Source of the DNA: CAWELS01 sp964468205
GTDB taxonomy: Bacteria; Acidobacteriota; Terriglobia; Bryobacterales; Bryobacteraceae
DNA: 64,000 nucleotides
Assembly (NCBI GenBank): GCA_964468205.1
Contig: CAYXVG010000041.1
Location: forward strand, 1 to 64,000
Direction of reading: 5' to 3'
Part shown: piece after piece, positions 42,034-52,162 of the stretch
Layout: every line of letters starts with the position of its first letter
How positions within the stretch are numbered: position 1 is the first letter of the stretch
Position numbers and translations under genes: made by a program
Notes under the pieces: model-generated
Databases searched by the model: none
What the model was told of the DNA's origin: nothing
The model's input: the letters and a program-made list of their open reading frames with translations, nothing else

Positions 42034-45000
42034 GTGAAGCTCATTCTTGCCAGCATTGCCGGTTTGCTCATCGTGCTGTTGCTGGCGATGCTGCACACCA
42101 GGCCGGCGCGCGAACGAGTGCTTCGTCTCGCCCAGCAGGAGCTGGAAGCCCGGCAAAACATTGAACTCGGAGCAGACACTATCGACTACAATCTGCTGGC
42201 CCTCTCCGCGCAACTCACAAACGTTTCGCTCCGCGTGAAAGCCGCAGGCAATCCGCCGCCTTTCCTTCAGGCCGATTCGATTGCCGTGAACTTCGACATC
42301 ACCCGGTTGCCCTTCGGCGCCATCACCATTAAAGAGGCGGCCGCTCGGGGCCTCGAACTCCACATCGTGCAAGGCCCCGGTGAGGAAACCAATCTGCCTT
42401 CCGGCGAAAAGGAAGAACAACCAGAAGAAGAGGAAACGGAGGGTCCCGGCCTCCAGTTCATCGTCGAGCAATTGCGCATCCCGGGGGCCTCGGTCCGCTA
42501 CGAAAATCGCGGGCAGGAGGCCGTTCTCGAACTCCCCGCCTGGGACCTGAGTATCGACGGCGATGCGGATTCGCTGGTACACCGGCTGCGCTTCGAGACC
42601 ACCCGGGCCGGCTCGCTCGATATCGCTGGCGCCGGCGCCCCCTTGAACCACGTGCGTCTGGCTGTGAATCTCGACCCGCAGGGCGCGGCCATCGACGAGG
42701 CTCTGGTAGAGACCGGTGGATCCCGGGTCGAAGTTTCCGGAAACGTCACAAACTGGGATGACCTCGCGCTCGGATTATCCGCGCAAATCAGCGTCGATCT
42801 GGAAGAGGCGGGGCGCCTGGCGGACCTCGACCCTCTACCATCTGGCAGCCTCAATGCAAGCGTGAAAGTATCGGGCCGGGCCGATAGCCCCCAAGTCGAG
42901 ACCTCGCTCAGCGGTGACGGCCTCCAGTGGCGGAGCATCCGCAATGTGCAGCTTGCCGCCGAGCTCGGCTGGGACTCCGGTTCGGAACAACTCACCGTCA
43001 ACGGCCTCGATATTCAGTCGAACGCCGGCTCCATCACCGCGGACGCCCGCCTCGCCCTCGCCGAACAGGGGGGCGAAAGCCGCTTGAACGCACGCCTCCG
43101 CAGCATCGACCTCGCCGCTCTCGGCCGCGAACTGGACTGGCCGGTCCTCATCGCCAGCCGCCTCAACAGCTCGGTCGATGCGAACTGGCCAGGCGTGGAA
43201 TGGAAATCCGCATCCGGCAAAGCAAATGGCAGCCTCGTAGCGACGATCGAGGAGCCCGCCGCGGACCGGCTGCCGGTCACGGGACGCTTTTCCGCTTCTG
43301 GCTCCGCCGGAGACCTGGCGCTGAACATCTCTGAGCTGTCCACTCTCGGCTCCCGTTGGAGCGGATCCGTCAGCCTCGCCGAATTCGAACGCCTCGGCGG
43401 TGCGCTCGAGGCCGGCATCGACACAGCGGTCTTGAACCCGCAACTCGCGGCGTTCCTCGGTGGCGAACGCGACTGGCCCGAAACGGCGGGCACGGTGCAA
43501 CTCAGCGTTGCTCTGGATGGCACTCTGGAGCAGCCTGCCGTCACCACGCGACTCTCCGCCCCCAATCTCGAGGTCGGTGAGTTGGATGGCGTCAATGTCG
43601 CCCTGAACGGCCTTTATACCCCGGATGCTTTTACCCTTGACGATCTGTCGGTCGCCTGGCGCGGCCAGGAACTCACCGCTAGCGGTTCCGCCGGACTCTC
43701 GGAAAGCAACCCGAATCTCGCGCTCGAGGCGAGCCTCGATAGCTGGAACATCGAATCGGTGCTCGCCGGCCTCGAAATCGATATCCCCGCCAGCGGAGCC
43801 TTCAGCGCCGAAGCTTCCATCAGTGGCACCCGGGCAGCGCCCGCCGCCGCGCTATCCCTCAACGCTGAGAATCTCGCCGCGTACGGCGAGGAATTCGGCC
43901 GGTTCACTGCCGCCGCCCGCTACCAAGGCGGAATCGCCGAACTCGAATCCGCCCGCCTCGATACCCCGGACGGAGGCAGACTCGATGTCTCCGGCAGATA
44001 CGACACGGACGCGAAGACCTACCAAGCGGACCTGCGCGGCGACAACGTGAAGCTGGACACTTTGACCCTTCCTGGCGAGACGCCGTTCAGCGGTACGCTG
44101 TCGCTCTCCGCTAGCGGATCCGGCTCCGTCGATGAGCCGCGTCTCGAAGTTAAGCTGGACGCCGAAGAGCTGTCCCTGGCCGGACGCGCGGTGGGCGCCC
44201 TCAGCCTGGAATCGTCACTCGATGGAGATACCAACACGGCGCAGTTCCGCGCCCCCGGACTCGCCGTACGCGCGGCCGCCACTACCCGCCTGAACGACCC
44301 ATACGACACCGAGTTCACCTTCGAAGCCCGCAATACGGACATCTCGGCGCTAGCCATCGAGGGGCCCCGCGGCAAACCCATCGCCGGCCGCATTACCGCT
44401 GCCGTCGAAGGCGCGGCTCCGCTGTCGGACTTCCTCGCCGGGCGCATCAACGCCACAGTAGAAAAACTCAGCCTGGAAACAGCGGGAAGCGAGTTACACA
44501 CCGCGTCCCCGTTGCGGGCGCGCCTGGAAAACCGTGTCCTGCATCTCGACTCCGTATCCCTGGCCACTGGCGAGTCTACCGTTTCCGCCTCCGGCTCCCT
44601 CCCCATTAAGGACCCTAGCGGGGACCGGGAAGTGCGTGTCACGGGTGATCTCAAAATCGCCGATATCCTCGCCTTCGCTGATACACCCGAAGATCTCGAC
44701 CTCTCCGGCGAAATCCAACTCGGCGGCTCCATCGCCGGGAGTCTGAATGAACCTCTGCCGAAGCTGGAGGTTAGTCTCACCGGTGGCAATTTGAACCACG
44801 CCTCTCTGAACGAGCCTCTTTCGGACATTGAGGCCGCTCTCGCCTATGACGCCGGCCTCCTTCGCGTTGAAGACTTCCGGGCCACTCTGGGCTCCGCGTC
44901 ACTCGAAGCGTCCGGCGTGGCGCCGCTCTCCGAAGACCAGCGCGGCGAGCCCGCCCGCATCGAAGCCAGGCTTAACGAGTTCTCGCTCGGCAGTCTTGCA

Positions 45001-48000
45001 GACGTCCCGGAGCAATTAACCGGAACGGTCAGTCTCCGCGTCAGCGCCGAAACGCCTGACCTTGCGCACCTCGAGAGTCTGCGCGCCGAGGCAGTCTTCG
45101 AGAAGCTTCAGGTCGCCGCATCCGGGCTCAATCTCGAACAGCCGGAACCCTCCCGCATTCAGGTCCGGAGCGGTATCGCCACCATTGAAAATCTGGCTCT
45201 CGCCGGTCCCGAGACAGACTTCTCAGTCACGGGACAAGCAAGCCTGCTCGAGGATGGCGAGATCAATGTTTCGCTCGATGGTGCGCTCGATGCCGCCATA
45301 GTCTCGCTTTTCGCCGAGGATATTCAGGCCGCCGGCCCGGTCCGTCTGGAGTTATCCGCAACGGGTAAGACCAGAAGTCCGGACGTCGCGGGCTTCCTTG
45401 AGCTCAAAGAAGGCCAGATCGCTGCCGCCGGCCAGGACGTCACCGCCGAAAACCTTGACGTCCGCCTCGATTTCACGCCGGAGATGCTGACCATCAGCCG
45501 CTTCTCCGGGATGCTGAACGGCGGTCCCATGAGCGCTTCCGGGCAGATCCCGCTTAAGGAGGAGCGGAGGGAAGACCTGCGTCTCGGCCTCGCGCTCCGA
45601 AACGGATTCTTCAACATTCCCGATGGTCTGCAGACACAGGTCTGGGCGACGCTCATGCTACAGCCCGCCGACGACGAGTTCGAGCTCGGCGGCAAGATTA
45701 AAATCCTCGACGGCAGCTACCGTGAACCATTGGAAATTCAGGGACAGTTCATCGACTTTCTCAGCCGCCCCAGCTTCGAGATGCCCCCCGAACGGAGTGA
45801 GTTGCTCGAGAAACTCAACTTCAACATCGAGGTGGAGACTCACAATCCGGTAGTTGTGGATAACAACCTGATGGAGCTCTCCCTCGAATCCGATCTTCGC
45901 ATCACAGGCAACTACTACCAACCTGGCATGACCGGCCGCCTCACTCTGCAAGAGGGGGGCAAACTCCACTTGAACGAACGGCGCTACTTCATCGAGCGCG
46001 GCGTGGTCACCTTCGTCAATGAAAGAAGTATCGAGCCGGACCTTGACATCCTCGCCCGCACCGACGCCGCCAATTACGAAATCACGCTCCGCCTCTCCGG
46101 TGGCGCTGACGACTACTCCGCCACGTTCACCTCGGATCCCCCTCTGCCGGAGCCCGACATTATCTCCGTCCTCCTCACCGGCCGCACGCTCGACCAGTCG
46201 CGCGGCGCCGAACTCAATATCGCCACCGAACAGGCGCTCTCCTATGTTTCCGGCCGCGCCGCTTCGCGTATTTCCCGGGCGGCGGAAAAGGGGCTCGGCT
46301 TTACCAGCGTACGCATCCAGCCGGAACTCGTGGCCCGCGATTCGGACCCCGGCGCGCGCCTCACCGTCGGCCAGGACATCACGAATGACCTTCGCTTCGT
46401 CTACTCGATGAACCTCGTCGATCCAGCCGACCAGATCCAGATCCTCGAGTACGACTTCTTCAAGGGATTCCTCGGCCGGGGAACCCGGCAGGACGATAAC
46501 ACCGTCCGCTTCGACGTTGAACACGGACTGCAATGGGGTGGCCCCCCCCTGGAAGAAGAGGACACCGCCGCGGCTCAAAAGGATCTTCGGATCGGCGAGA
46601 TCCGCCTAATGGGAGATCCCGCCCTGCCCGAGAGCGAGATCCGCGGCAAACTCAAACTCGAAAGCGGCGACGAGTATAGTTTCTTCGAATCACAAAACAG
46701 AATCGAGAAGCTCCGCGACTACTATCGGAAGCAGGACTACCTCGAAGCCACCGTCCGCGCGCGCCGGGAGATTCAAGCCGAGACCGTCGACATCGAAGTC
46801 GAGATCGCAGCCGGACCCAGGGTCGAGTTTGTCTTTGAGGGTTTCGATGCGCCCGGGGAACTCCGAAAAAGAGTCCGCCGCCTCTGGCAAGATGGCTTCA
46901 TTGAGTCCCAGCGGCTGCGCGAGTCGCGGGAAGCCGTGGAGGTCCGCCTCTTTCGGGAGAACTACCTCAAACCTTCCATCGAGATAGACGTTAGCGAGCC
47001 GTCACCGGACCGCAAACGTGTGCTCTTCGATGTAGATGCGGGGATCAAATATGGCGATGTCGAGATTGTATTTCCAGGTGCGGAGGCGATCGACGAGGAC
47101 GAGTTGCTCGCCCTCGTTAACGAAGTCGATCGTCGCGATAAGCTCCGCGATGAGCCTGGCGAGATCACCAAAATGCTTGAGGAATACTACCGGCAGCAAG
47201 GCTTCCTGGCCGCCGAGGTGGCCGAGCCGGAGTTCGAGTACGACGACGCGAACCGTTCCGCCCGCATTGTTGTCGCCGTGAAGGAAGGGGCCGCCTTCAA
47301 TGTCGGCGAGATTGCTTTCGAGGGCAACGAAGGGTTTAACCGCGAACGGTTGCTCGAAACCGCCTTCCTGAAGTCTGGCGCGGAGTACAGCAAAGAGTGG
47401 ATGGACACATGGCTTTCCCGCCTGGAGGAGTTGTACTGGACCAACGGCTATAACGACCTGCAGATCGAATACGCGCTCACGGAACGGGATGATGCCACCG
47501 TGGATCTTAACTTCCGCTTCCAGGAAGGGCGGCAAGGAGTGGTCGAGACGGTCGACGTCGACGGCGCCTACAATACGTCGGAAAAGCTCGCGCGCGGCCA
47601 GGTGAAGCTCTCGAGCGGAGACGTGCTCAACTACCGGGAGACGATCGATTCCCGCCGGGACCTCTACCAGCTCGGGGCCTACTCGCTTGTCGATCTGGAA
47701 CCCCAGCGCCTGACGCCGGACGAAATGACCGGCAAACTACCCATCCGGCTCCGAGTGAGTTTACGAGAAAGAAAACCGTTCTCGGTCCGCTACGGCCTCT
47801 CCTACGATTCCGAGCGCGGCCCCGGGTTTATCACCGACCTCGCCTTGCGCAACAAACTCGGCGCCGCCCGCGTCCTCGGCGGCCGCATTCGCTACGACTC
47901 CGAGTTCCGCGAGGCCCGCGGCTTCTTCACGCAGCCCGTCCTGTTTGGACGGCAACTGGATACCACCGTCTCAGGATACGGCAGCCGCGAGATCCGCGAA

Positions 48001-48774
48001 ACCTTTATTACCGACCGGACCGGCTTCTCGGTCGTTCAGCAGATCCGGCGGTGGAGGTCAAACGTCTTCTCTTACGGCTACCGGTTCGAGCGCACCGACA
48101 CATTTGACAAAGACCCGGACTCGATCTTCCAGGTTCTGCCCTTCAATGTCGCCCCTCTGCAGTTCAGTTGGAACCGCGAAACCCGCGACGAGTACCTGAA
48201 CGCCACTCGCGGCTCCTTCATGTCCGGCGGCTTCGAATGGGCGCCGTCGTACCTTGGCTCCGACGTTCAGTTCGTCAAGTACCTCGGACAGTACTTCAAG
48301 TACTTCCCCCTCAGTGATCCAGTCGAGGTGCCTTTTGGCGGTCCGCCCCGCTCCCGCTGGGTCTATGCCGTCGGCGTTCGCGCCGGCCTCGGCAAGGGCC
48401 TCGGCGGCCAGGACCTGATTAACACCGAGCGGTTCTTCGCCGGCGGCAGCACCACGCTCCGAGGCTTCGAAAAAGACGCAGTGGGGCCCCAGGATTTCTT
48501 CGGCCCCACCGGCGGGGACGCCACCTTCATCACCAACAACGAAATCCGTTTCCCCATCTACCGCTGGCTAGAGGGCGTCGGCTTCCTCGACATGGGCAAC
48601 GTCTATCGCTCGGTCTCCGACTTCAACCCCACCGACCTGCGCTACTCATCGGGCGCCGGCGTACGCATCCGCACACCCTTCGTCCTCATCCGCTTCGACT
48701 ACGGTTTCATCCTTGACCGCAAACCCGGCGAACCCGTCGGCGGCTTCCACTTCAGCATCGGTCAGGCTTTCTAG
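42034..48774 (+). CDS. TamB-Omp85 fusion: one-chain translocation and assembly module with five POTRA domains
   Basis: A 2246-residue protein from a GTG start. Order: one N-terminal membrane anchor (about 4-20); AsmA/TamB-type beta-groove repeats (about 30-1210) with an acidic patch near 122-140; the TamB C-terminal DUF490 domain (about 1220-1500, including GKIKILDGSYREPLEIQGQF and EPDIISVLLTG near 1372); five POTRA-like units starting near 1517, 1597, 1673, 1755 and 1835; and an Omp85 barrel (1916-2246) with the conserved LRGF at 2142-2145 and a terminal Phe. In proteobacteria TamB and TamA are separate proteins, and TamA has three POTRAs. No stop or frameshift interrupts the junction. It would span inner membrane, periplasm and outer membrane, delivering lipids or barrel proteins. 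Confidence 0.9.
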   Translation: MKLILASIAGLLIVLLLAMLHTRPARERVLRLAQQELEARQNIELGADTIDYNLLALSAQLTNVSLRVKAAGNPPPFLQADSIAVNFDITRLPFGAITIKEAAARGLELHIVQGPGEETNLPSGEKEEQPEEEETEGPGLQFIVEQLRIPGASVRYENRGQEAVLELPAWDLSIDGDADSLVHRLRFETTRAGSLDIAGAGAPLNHVRLAVNLDPQGAAIDEALVETGGSRVEVSGNVTNWDDLALGLSAQISVDLEEAGRLADLDPLPSGSLNASVKVSGRADSPQVETSLSGDGLQWRSIRNVQLAAELGWDSGSEQLTVNGLDIQSNAGSITADARLALAEQGGESRLNARLRSIDLAALGRELDWPVLIASRLNSSVDANWPGVEWKSASGKANGSLVATIEEPAADRLPVTGRFSASGSAGDLALNISELSTLGSRWSGSVSLAEFERLGGALEAGIDTAVLNPQLAAFLGGERDWPETAGTVQLSVALDGTLEQPAVTTRLSAPNLEVGELDGVNVALNGLYTPDAFTLDDLSVAWRGQELTASGSAGLSESNPNLALEASLDSWNIESVLAGLEIDIPASGAFSAEASISGTRAAPAAALSLNAENLAAYGEEFGRFTAAARYQGGIAELESARLDTPDGGRLDVSGRYDTDAKTYQADLRGDNVKLDTLTLPGETPFSGTLSLSASGSGSVDEPRLEVKLDAEELSLAGRAVGALSLESSLDGDTNTAQFRAPGLAVRAAATTRLNDPYDTEFTFEARNTDISALAIEGPRGKPIAGRITAAVEGAAPLSDFLAGRINATVEKLSLETAGSELHTASPLRARLENRVLHLDSVSLATGESTVSASGSLPIKDPSGDREVRVTGDLKIADILAFADTPEDLDLSGEIQLGGSIAGSLNEPLPKLEVSLTGGNLNHASLNEPLSDIEAALAYDAGLLRVEDFRATLGSASLEASGVAPLSEDQRGEPARIEARLNEFSLGSLADVPEQLTGTVSLRVSAETPDLAHLESLRAEAVFEKLQVAASGLNLEQPEPSRIQVRSGIATIENLALAGPETDFSVTGQASLLEDGEINVSLDGALDAAIVSLFAEDIQAAGPVRLELSATGKTRSPDVAGFLELKEGQIAAAGQDVTAENLDVRLDFTPEMLTISRFSGMLNGGPMSASGQIPLKEERREDLRLGLALRNGFFNIPDGLQTQVWATLMLQPADDEFELGGKIKILDGSYREPLEIQGQFIDFLSRPSFEMPPERSELLEKLNFNIEVETHNPVVVDNNLMELSLESDLRITGNYYQPGMTGRLTLQEGGKLHLNERRYFIERGVVTFVNERSIEPDLDILARTDAANYEITLRLSGGADDYSATFTSDPPLPEPDIISVLLTGRTLDQSRGAELNIATEQALSYVSGRAASRISRAAEKGLGFTSVRIQPELVARDSDPGARLTVGQDITNDLRFVYSMNLVDPADQIQILEYDFFKGFLGRGTRQDDNTVRFDVEHGLQWGGPPLEEEDTAAAQKDLRIGEIRLMGDPALPESEIRGKLKLESGDEYSFFESQNRIEKLRDYYRKQDYLEATVRARREIQAETVDIEVEIAAGPRVEFVFEGFDAPGELRKRVRRLWQDGFIESQRLRESREAVEVRLFRENYLKPSIEIDVSEPSPDRKRVLFDVDAGIKYGDVEIVFPGAEAIDEDELLALVNEVDRRDKLRDEPGEITKMLEEYYRQQGFLAAEVAEPEFEYDDANRSARIVVAVKEGAAFNVGEIAFEGNEGFNRERLLETAFLKSGAEYSKEWMDTWLSRLEELYWTNGYNDLQIEYALTERDDATVDLNFRFQEGRQGVVETVDVDGAYNTSEKLARGQVKLSSGDVLNYRETIDSRRDLYQLGAYSLVDLEPQRLTPDEMTGKLPIRLRVSLRERKPFSVRYGLSYDSERGPGFITDLALRNKLGAARVLGGRIRYDSEFREARGFFTQPVLFGRQLDTTVSGYGSREIRETFITDRTGFSVVQQIRRWRSNVFSYGYRFERTDTFDKDPDSIFQVLPFNVAPLQFSWNRETRDEYLNATRGSFMSGGFEWAPSYLGSDVQFVKYLGQYFKYFPLSDPVEVPFGGPPRSRWVYAVGVRAGLGKGLGGQDLINTERFFAGGSTTLRGFEKDAVGPQDFFGPTGGDATFITNNEIRFPIYRWLEGVGFLDMGNVYRSVSDFNPTDLRYSSGAGVRIRTPFVLIRFDYGFILDRKPGEPVGGFHFSIGQAF

Positions 48775-48811
48775 CGCTGGTGGAACTGTAGTATCGCGTT
48801 CCGCCAGCGCT
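48773..48811. terminator. Long hairpin between convergent genes
   Basis: AGCGCTGGTGGAAC (48773-48786) pairs with GTTCCGCCAGCGCT (48798-48811), 13 of 14 pairs perfect and one wobble, around an 11-base loop. It begins at the TAG of the TamB-Omp85 gene and lies before the convergent peroxiredoxin gene. No T run follows on either strand, so it may terminate weakly or protect the 3' ends of both messages. Confidence 0.55.
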
Positions 48812-48837
48812 CCCCTTCCGGCCGGGCCCCCCTTTGC

Positions 48838-49497
48838 TTACTGCTCTCGCAAGCAGAGGTAGAAGTCCTTCACGTCGTAGTCCTTGCCTTTGTGCGAGAG
48901 GCGCTCAGCGACATCGTCGACAACCTTGGGCGGCGGCACCACCACCTTCTCGCCCGGTACCCAGTTCACCGGAGTGGCACAGGCGTGTGCGTCCACCGTC
49001 TGCAGCGCCTTCAGAATGCGAACCACTTCATCAACATTGCGCCCCGCGTTCAGTGGATAGTAAATAATCGCGCGGATCACGCGCTTCGGGTCGATCACGA
49101 ACACCGCCCGCACCGTCACGGTCGCGCTTTCTCCCGGATGAATCATGCCGTAGAGTTGCGCCACCCTTGTGTCAAGGTCCGCGATAATCGGATACGGCAG
49201 CTCGACACCCATCGTCGTCACCAGGTTCTGCCGCCAAGCCAGGTGCGAGTGAATGCTGTCAATGCTGAGGCCGATCAGCTTGGTGTTCAGCCCCGCAAAC
49301 TCGTCGGCCCGCCGGGCGAACTCGCATAGCTCAGTCGAGCAAACCGGCGTGAAATCAGCCGGATGCGAGAACAGCACCACCCAGCTACCACCCTGCCACT
49401 CACTAAACTTCATCGCCGGCGAATGCGTGGTTACCGCAGTGAAATCCGGTGCGGGATCGCCGATTCGCGGCATGCTTCCCCTTGCGTCGTCAGACAT
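48838..49497 (-). CDS. Prx6-type (AhpC/TSA) peroxiredoxin
   Basis: Cytosolic peroxide reductase of 219 residues. The peroxidatic cysteine lies in HPADFTPVCSTELCEFARR, with the Prx6-type C-terminal domain (NAGRNVDEVVRILKALQTVD, then ATPVNWVPGEKVVVPPP). Further cysteines in VDAHACATP and DFYLCLREQ are candidates for the resolving role, as in archaeal relatives. The second ATG at 49497 is preferred: the GGGAGG ribosome site lies eight bases ahead of it but only two from the ATG at 49503. A short palindrome, TTCTC-TATT-GAGAA (49524-49537), precedes it. Confidence 0.9.
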   Translation of the reverse strand: MSDDARGSMPRIGDPAPDFTAVTTHSPAMKFSEWQGGSWVVLFSHPADFTPVCSTELCEFARRADEFAGLNTKLIGLSIDSIHSHLAWRQNLVTTMGVELPYPIIADLDTRVAQLYGMIHPGESATVTVRAVFVIDPKRVIRAIIYYPLNAGRNVDEVVRILKALQTVDAHACATPVNWVPGEKVVVPPPKVVDDVAERLSHKGKDYDVKDFYLCLREQ

Positions 49498-49667
49498 CGT
49501 CATTTCCTCCCTTTTTAGTCTAGTTCTCTATTGAGAATACCCAGTTTTCTTCATTTCAAGATTGCCACATTGGTTGGCCAATGGCAATGCCGGAGCCGCC
49601 AAATGACCTCACTCGGCAAGACTCTCTCGTCTCGTCCGCCCGGTGAATACGGGGAACCCTTCATGAT

Positions 49668-51497
49668 TTACCCCAACTCCCGGTCCAGGTTGAACGCCGC
49701 GCTGATCAGCGCGAGATGCGTGAACGCTTGCGGGAAGTTGCCCAAAGCCTCGCCGCTATGACCGGTCTCCTCGGCGTAAAGGCCGAGATGGTTGGCGTAT
49801 CCGAGCATTCGCTCGAAGATCAGCCGGGCATGATCGAGCTTCGCCCGGTCGCTCCGGCCTGCCCGCGTCAAGGCCTCCACCAGCCAGAACGTACAAATAT
49901 TGAATGTGCCCTCGTGCCCCGAGAGTCCGTCACTGTTGTGAGTGAGGTTGTATCGGTACACCAGACTGTTCGCCACCAGCCCGCCATGTTCCGGCGAACA
50001 GTTGACCGCCTTGAGCGTTTGCAACATGCGCGGATCCGTTGGAGAAAGAAAGAACACGAGCGGCATGATCAGGTTCGCTGCGTCGAGGCTTTCGCTCCCA
50101 TAGTGCTGCACGAACGCCTCGCGCTCGGAACTCCAGCCCTTCTCATGAATCTCTTCATAGATCTCGTCCCGCACCTGCAGCCACCGGACCCGGTCGGCCG
50201 GGAAGGATCGCTTCTCCGCCAGCCGGAGCGCTCGGTCCAACGCCACCCAGCACATCAGCTTTGAGTAGACGAAGTGCTGTTTGCCGCTGCGCACTTCCCA
50301 GATCCCTTCGTCTTCCCGTTGCCAGTTGTCACAGACCCAGTTGATGAGCCTGCGCAGTGAAATCCACAACTGATAGGAAATCGGCTCGCCGTACTTGTTG
50401 TACAGATACACCGAGTCCATCAATTCGCCGTAGATATCGAGTTGGAGCTGATCATAAGCCGCATTGCCCACGCGCACCGGCGCGGATCCGCGGTAGCCTT
50501 CCAGATGAGCGAGATTCTCTTCCGTCAGCTCATGACGGCCGTCGATGCCGTACATGATCTGTAGCGACCCGTCCGGCGCCAACTCGCCGCAGCGCGCCTC
50601 CAACCACCCCATGAAGCCGGCGGCCTCTTCGGTGAATCCGATTCGCAGCAAGCCGTACAGGGTAAAGGCCGCGTCGCGAATCCATGTATACCGGTAATCC
50701 CAGTTGCGCTGCCCGCCGATCTCCTCGGGCAGGCTGCACGTGGGCGCGGCCACGATTGCGCCGCTTGGCTCGTACGTCAGCAGCTTCAGGACAAGCGCGG
50801 AGCGATAGACCATCTCGCGCCACCGGCCGGCGTAAGTGCACTGCGAAAGCCACCCCCGCCAGTAGTTCACTGTACTCTCGAAGGACTCCTGCGCCTGACC
50901 GGATGTCAGCGGTGGCTCGCACGGCTCTCCCGGTTCCAGGTGATAAAGTACGAAACTCGCCGTCTCGCCCTCTTCGAGATGAAACTCGGATACCAGGCCC
51001 TGGCCGTCGCGCTCAAACGCCACGCCGGTCGCCAAGCCCATCGTGCATCCCGTGTGGCGAAAGGTCGCCCTTCCGTCGTCGATCTCGATCTCGTGATCGT
51101 CGCGGCCATAGTTGAATGCCGGCCGGCATTCCATCCGCAGCGCCATCGACCCGCGCACCATGTTCACCAGCCGGATGATGGTTCCGCCGCGGTGGGTCTT
51201 CCCGTCCCGGCCCAGCGGCATGAAGTCAAGCACCTCCGCCACGCCGTCGGATGACAGGAAGCGCGTTACCAGCACGTTGGTCTCGGGCCAATAGAACTGC
51301 TTGTAGGTGATACCATCCGGCGCCGATGGCCGCACCAAAAAATGCCCGCCCCTCTTGTTATCCAGGAGAGCGGCGAAAACGCTGGGAGAATCGAAGCGCG
51401 GCGCGCAGAGCCAGTCGATGCTGCCCTGCAAGCTGACGAGGGCGACCGTCCGTAAGTCGCCAATGACGCCATAATTTTCAATTGGTTGGTAACTCAT
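49668..51497 (-). CDS. GH15-family glucoamylase/trehalase-like glycosidase
   Basis: Cytosolic (no signal peptide) 609-residue enzyme with the bacterial GH15 layout: an N-terminal beta-sandwich (about 1-220) beginning IENYGVIGDLRTVALVSLQG and SIDWLCAPRFDSPSVFAALL, then an (alpha/alpha)6 barrel. The barrel holds NWDYRYTWIRDAAFTLYGL, the catalytic-glutamate region GIWEVRSGKQHFVYSKLMCW and EGTFNICTFWLVEALTRAG. Relatives cleave starch-like glucans or trehalose. The gap 49504-49667 holds nothing I recognise beyond the peroxiredoxin leader. Confidence 0.92.
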   Translation of the reverse strand: MSYQPIENYGVIGDLRTVALVSLQGSIDWLCAPRFDSPSVFAALLDNKRGGHFLVRPSAPDGITYKQFYWPETNVLVTRFLSSDGVAEVLDFMPLGRDGKTHRGGTIIRLVNMVRGSMALRMECRPAFNYGRDDHEIEIDDGRATFRHTGCTMGLATGVAFERDGQGLVSEFHLEEGETASFVLYHLEPGEPCEPPLTSGQAQESFESTVNYWRGWLSQCTYAGRWREMVYRSALVLKLLTYEPSGAIVAAPTCSLPEEIGGQRNWDYRYTWIRDAAFTLYGLLRIGFTEEAAGFMGWLEARCGELAPDGSLQIMYGIDGRHELTEENLAHLEGYRGSAPVRVGNAAYDQLQLDIYGELMDSVYLYNKYGEPISYQLWISLRRLINWVCDNWQREDEGIWEVRSGKQHFVYSKLMCWVALDRALRLAEKRSFPADRVRWLQVRDEIYEEIHEKGWSSEREAFVQHYGSESLDAANLIMPLVFFLSPTDPRMLQTLKAVNCSPEHGGLVANSLVYRYNLTHNSDGLSGHEGTFNICTFWLVEALTRAGRSDRAKLDHARLIFERMLGYANHLGLYAEETGHSGEALGNFPQAFTHLALISAAFNLDRELG

Positions 51498-51689
51498 CTG
51501 CCCCCTGTCTGCCCAAACTCCAGAAGACTATGGTAGCAGCACCCCCTCTTGCGTCCGCTGATCGCGCCACGTTGCCCCGGTTCCACCAGTGGGCCAAACA
51601 CGACTTGCACACACCTTACGCGCCGCATCTTCTCTCGGACGATGGCGCACCTCTTCGGCGCGCCCTCGTCTGTTCGTGCCGGCTCCCCT

Positions 51690-52007
51690 TTACGGAGCGA
51701 CGTGCTGCACCGAAGCGATCGTCAGTGTGTCTCCCTCGAGTTCCCCGGTCACTTTCACCTGGTGCCCAAGATGGTCCATTACCGTGTCTGGGTTGGCGAT
51801 CTTGACGACCTTGTCACCTTCGGTCACGAAAACCGGCTCCAGGCCGCCCTTCACGCAAGCCTTCACGCAGGCGATGGACTTCTCGGAATGATCGTTGTGC
51901 GCGGCGCCACACTTGGAATCCGAAATATGTCCGGTCCACTCTCCGGCCGCCGCCGTCAATGCAAACACCAACACGCCCAGAAACAAAACTATCGTTGCGA
52001 CTTTCAT
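51690..52007 (-). CDS. Small secreted protein with conserved cysteines
   Basis: A 105-residue protein with a signal peptide (cleavage around TAAAG, residue 21). The ATG at 52007 has a strong GAGGAGG site; the longer frame from 52145 is rejected. The mature part reads EWTGHISDSKCGAAHNDHSE, then ACVKACVKGG, then a compact beta domain (KVTGELEGDTLTIASV). Similar small proteins are frequent in Acidobacteriota and resemble the DUF5818 group. The cysteine and histidine spacing might bind a metal or form disulfides. Function unknown. I see nothing in the 192-base gap downstream to 51498. Confidence 0.72.
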   Translation of the reverse strand: MKVATIVLFLGVLVFALTAAAGEWTGHISDSKCGAAHNDHSEKSIACVKACVKGGLEPVFVTEGDKVVKIANPDTVMDHLGHQVKVTGELEGDTLTIASVQHVAP

Positions 52008-52162
52008 GTTGCCTCCTCTGAGCCCGAACTCGCCGCCCGCAACTCCCAGTCGCGGGCTGTCTGCGGCTCGTTGCCCTATGCAGTAAGTATAACTTGCCCC
52101 GCCGAAGTCGAACCGGTAAACTTTGGCCGCCCCAACGCGCCGCAAACATCTTCGGTTCGGTA

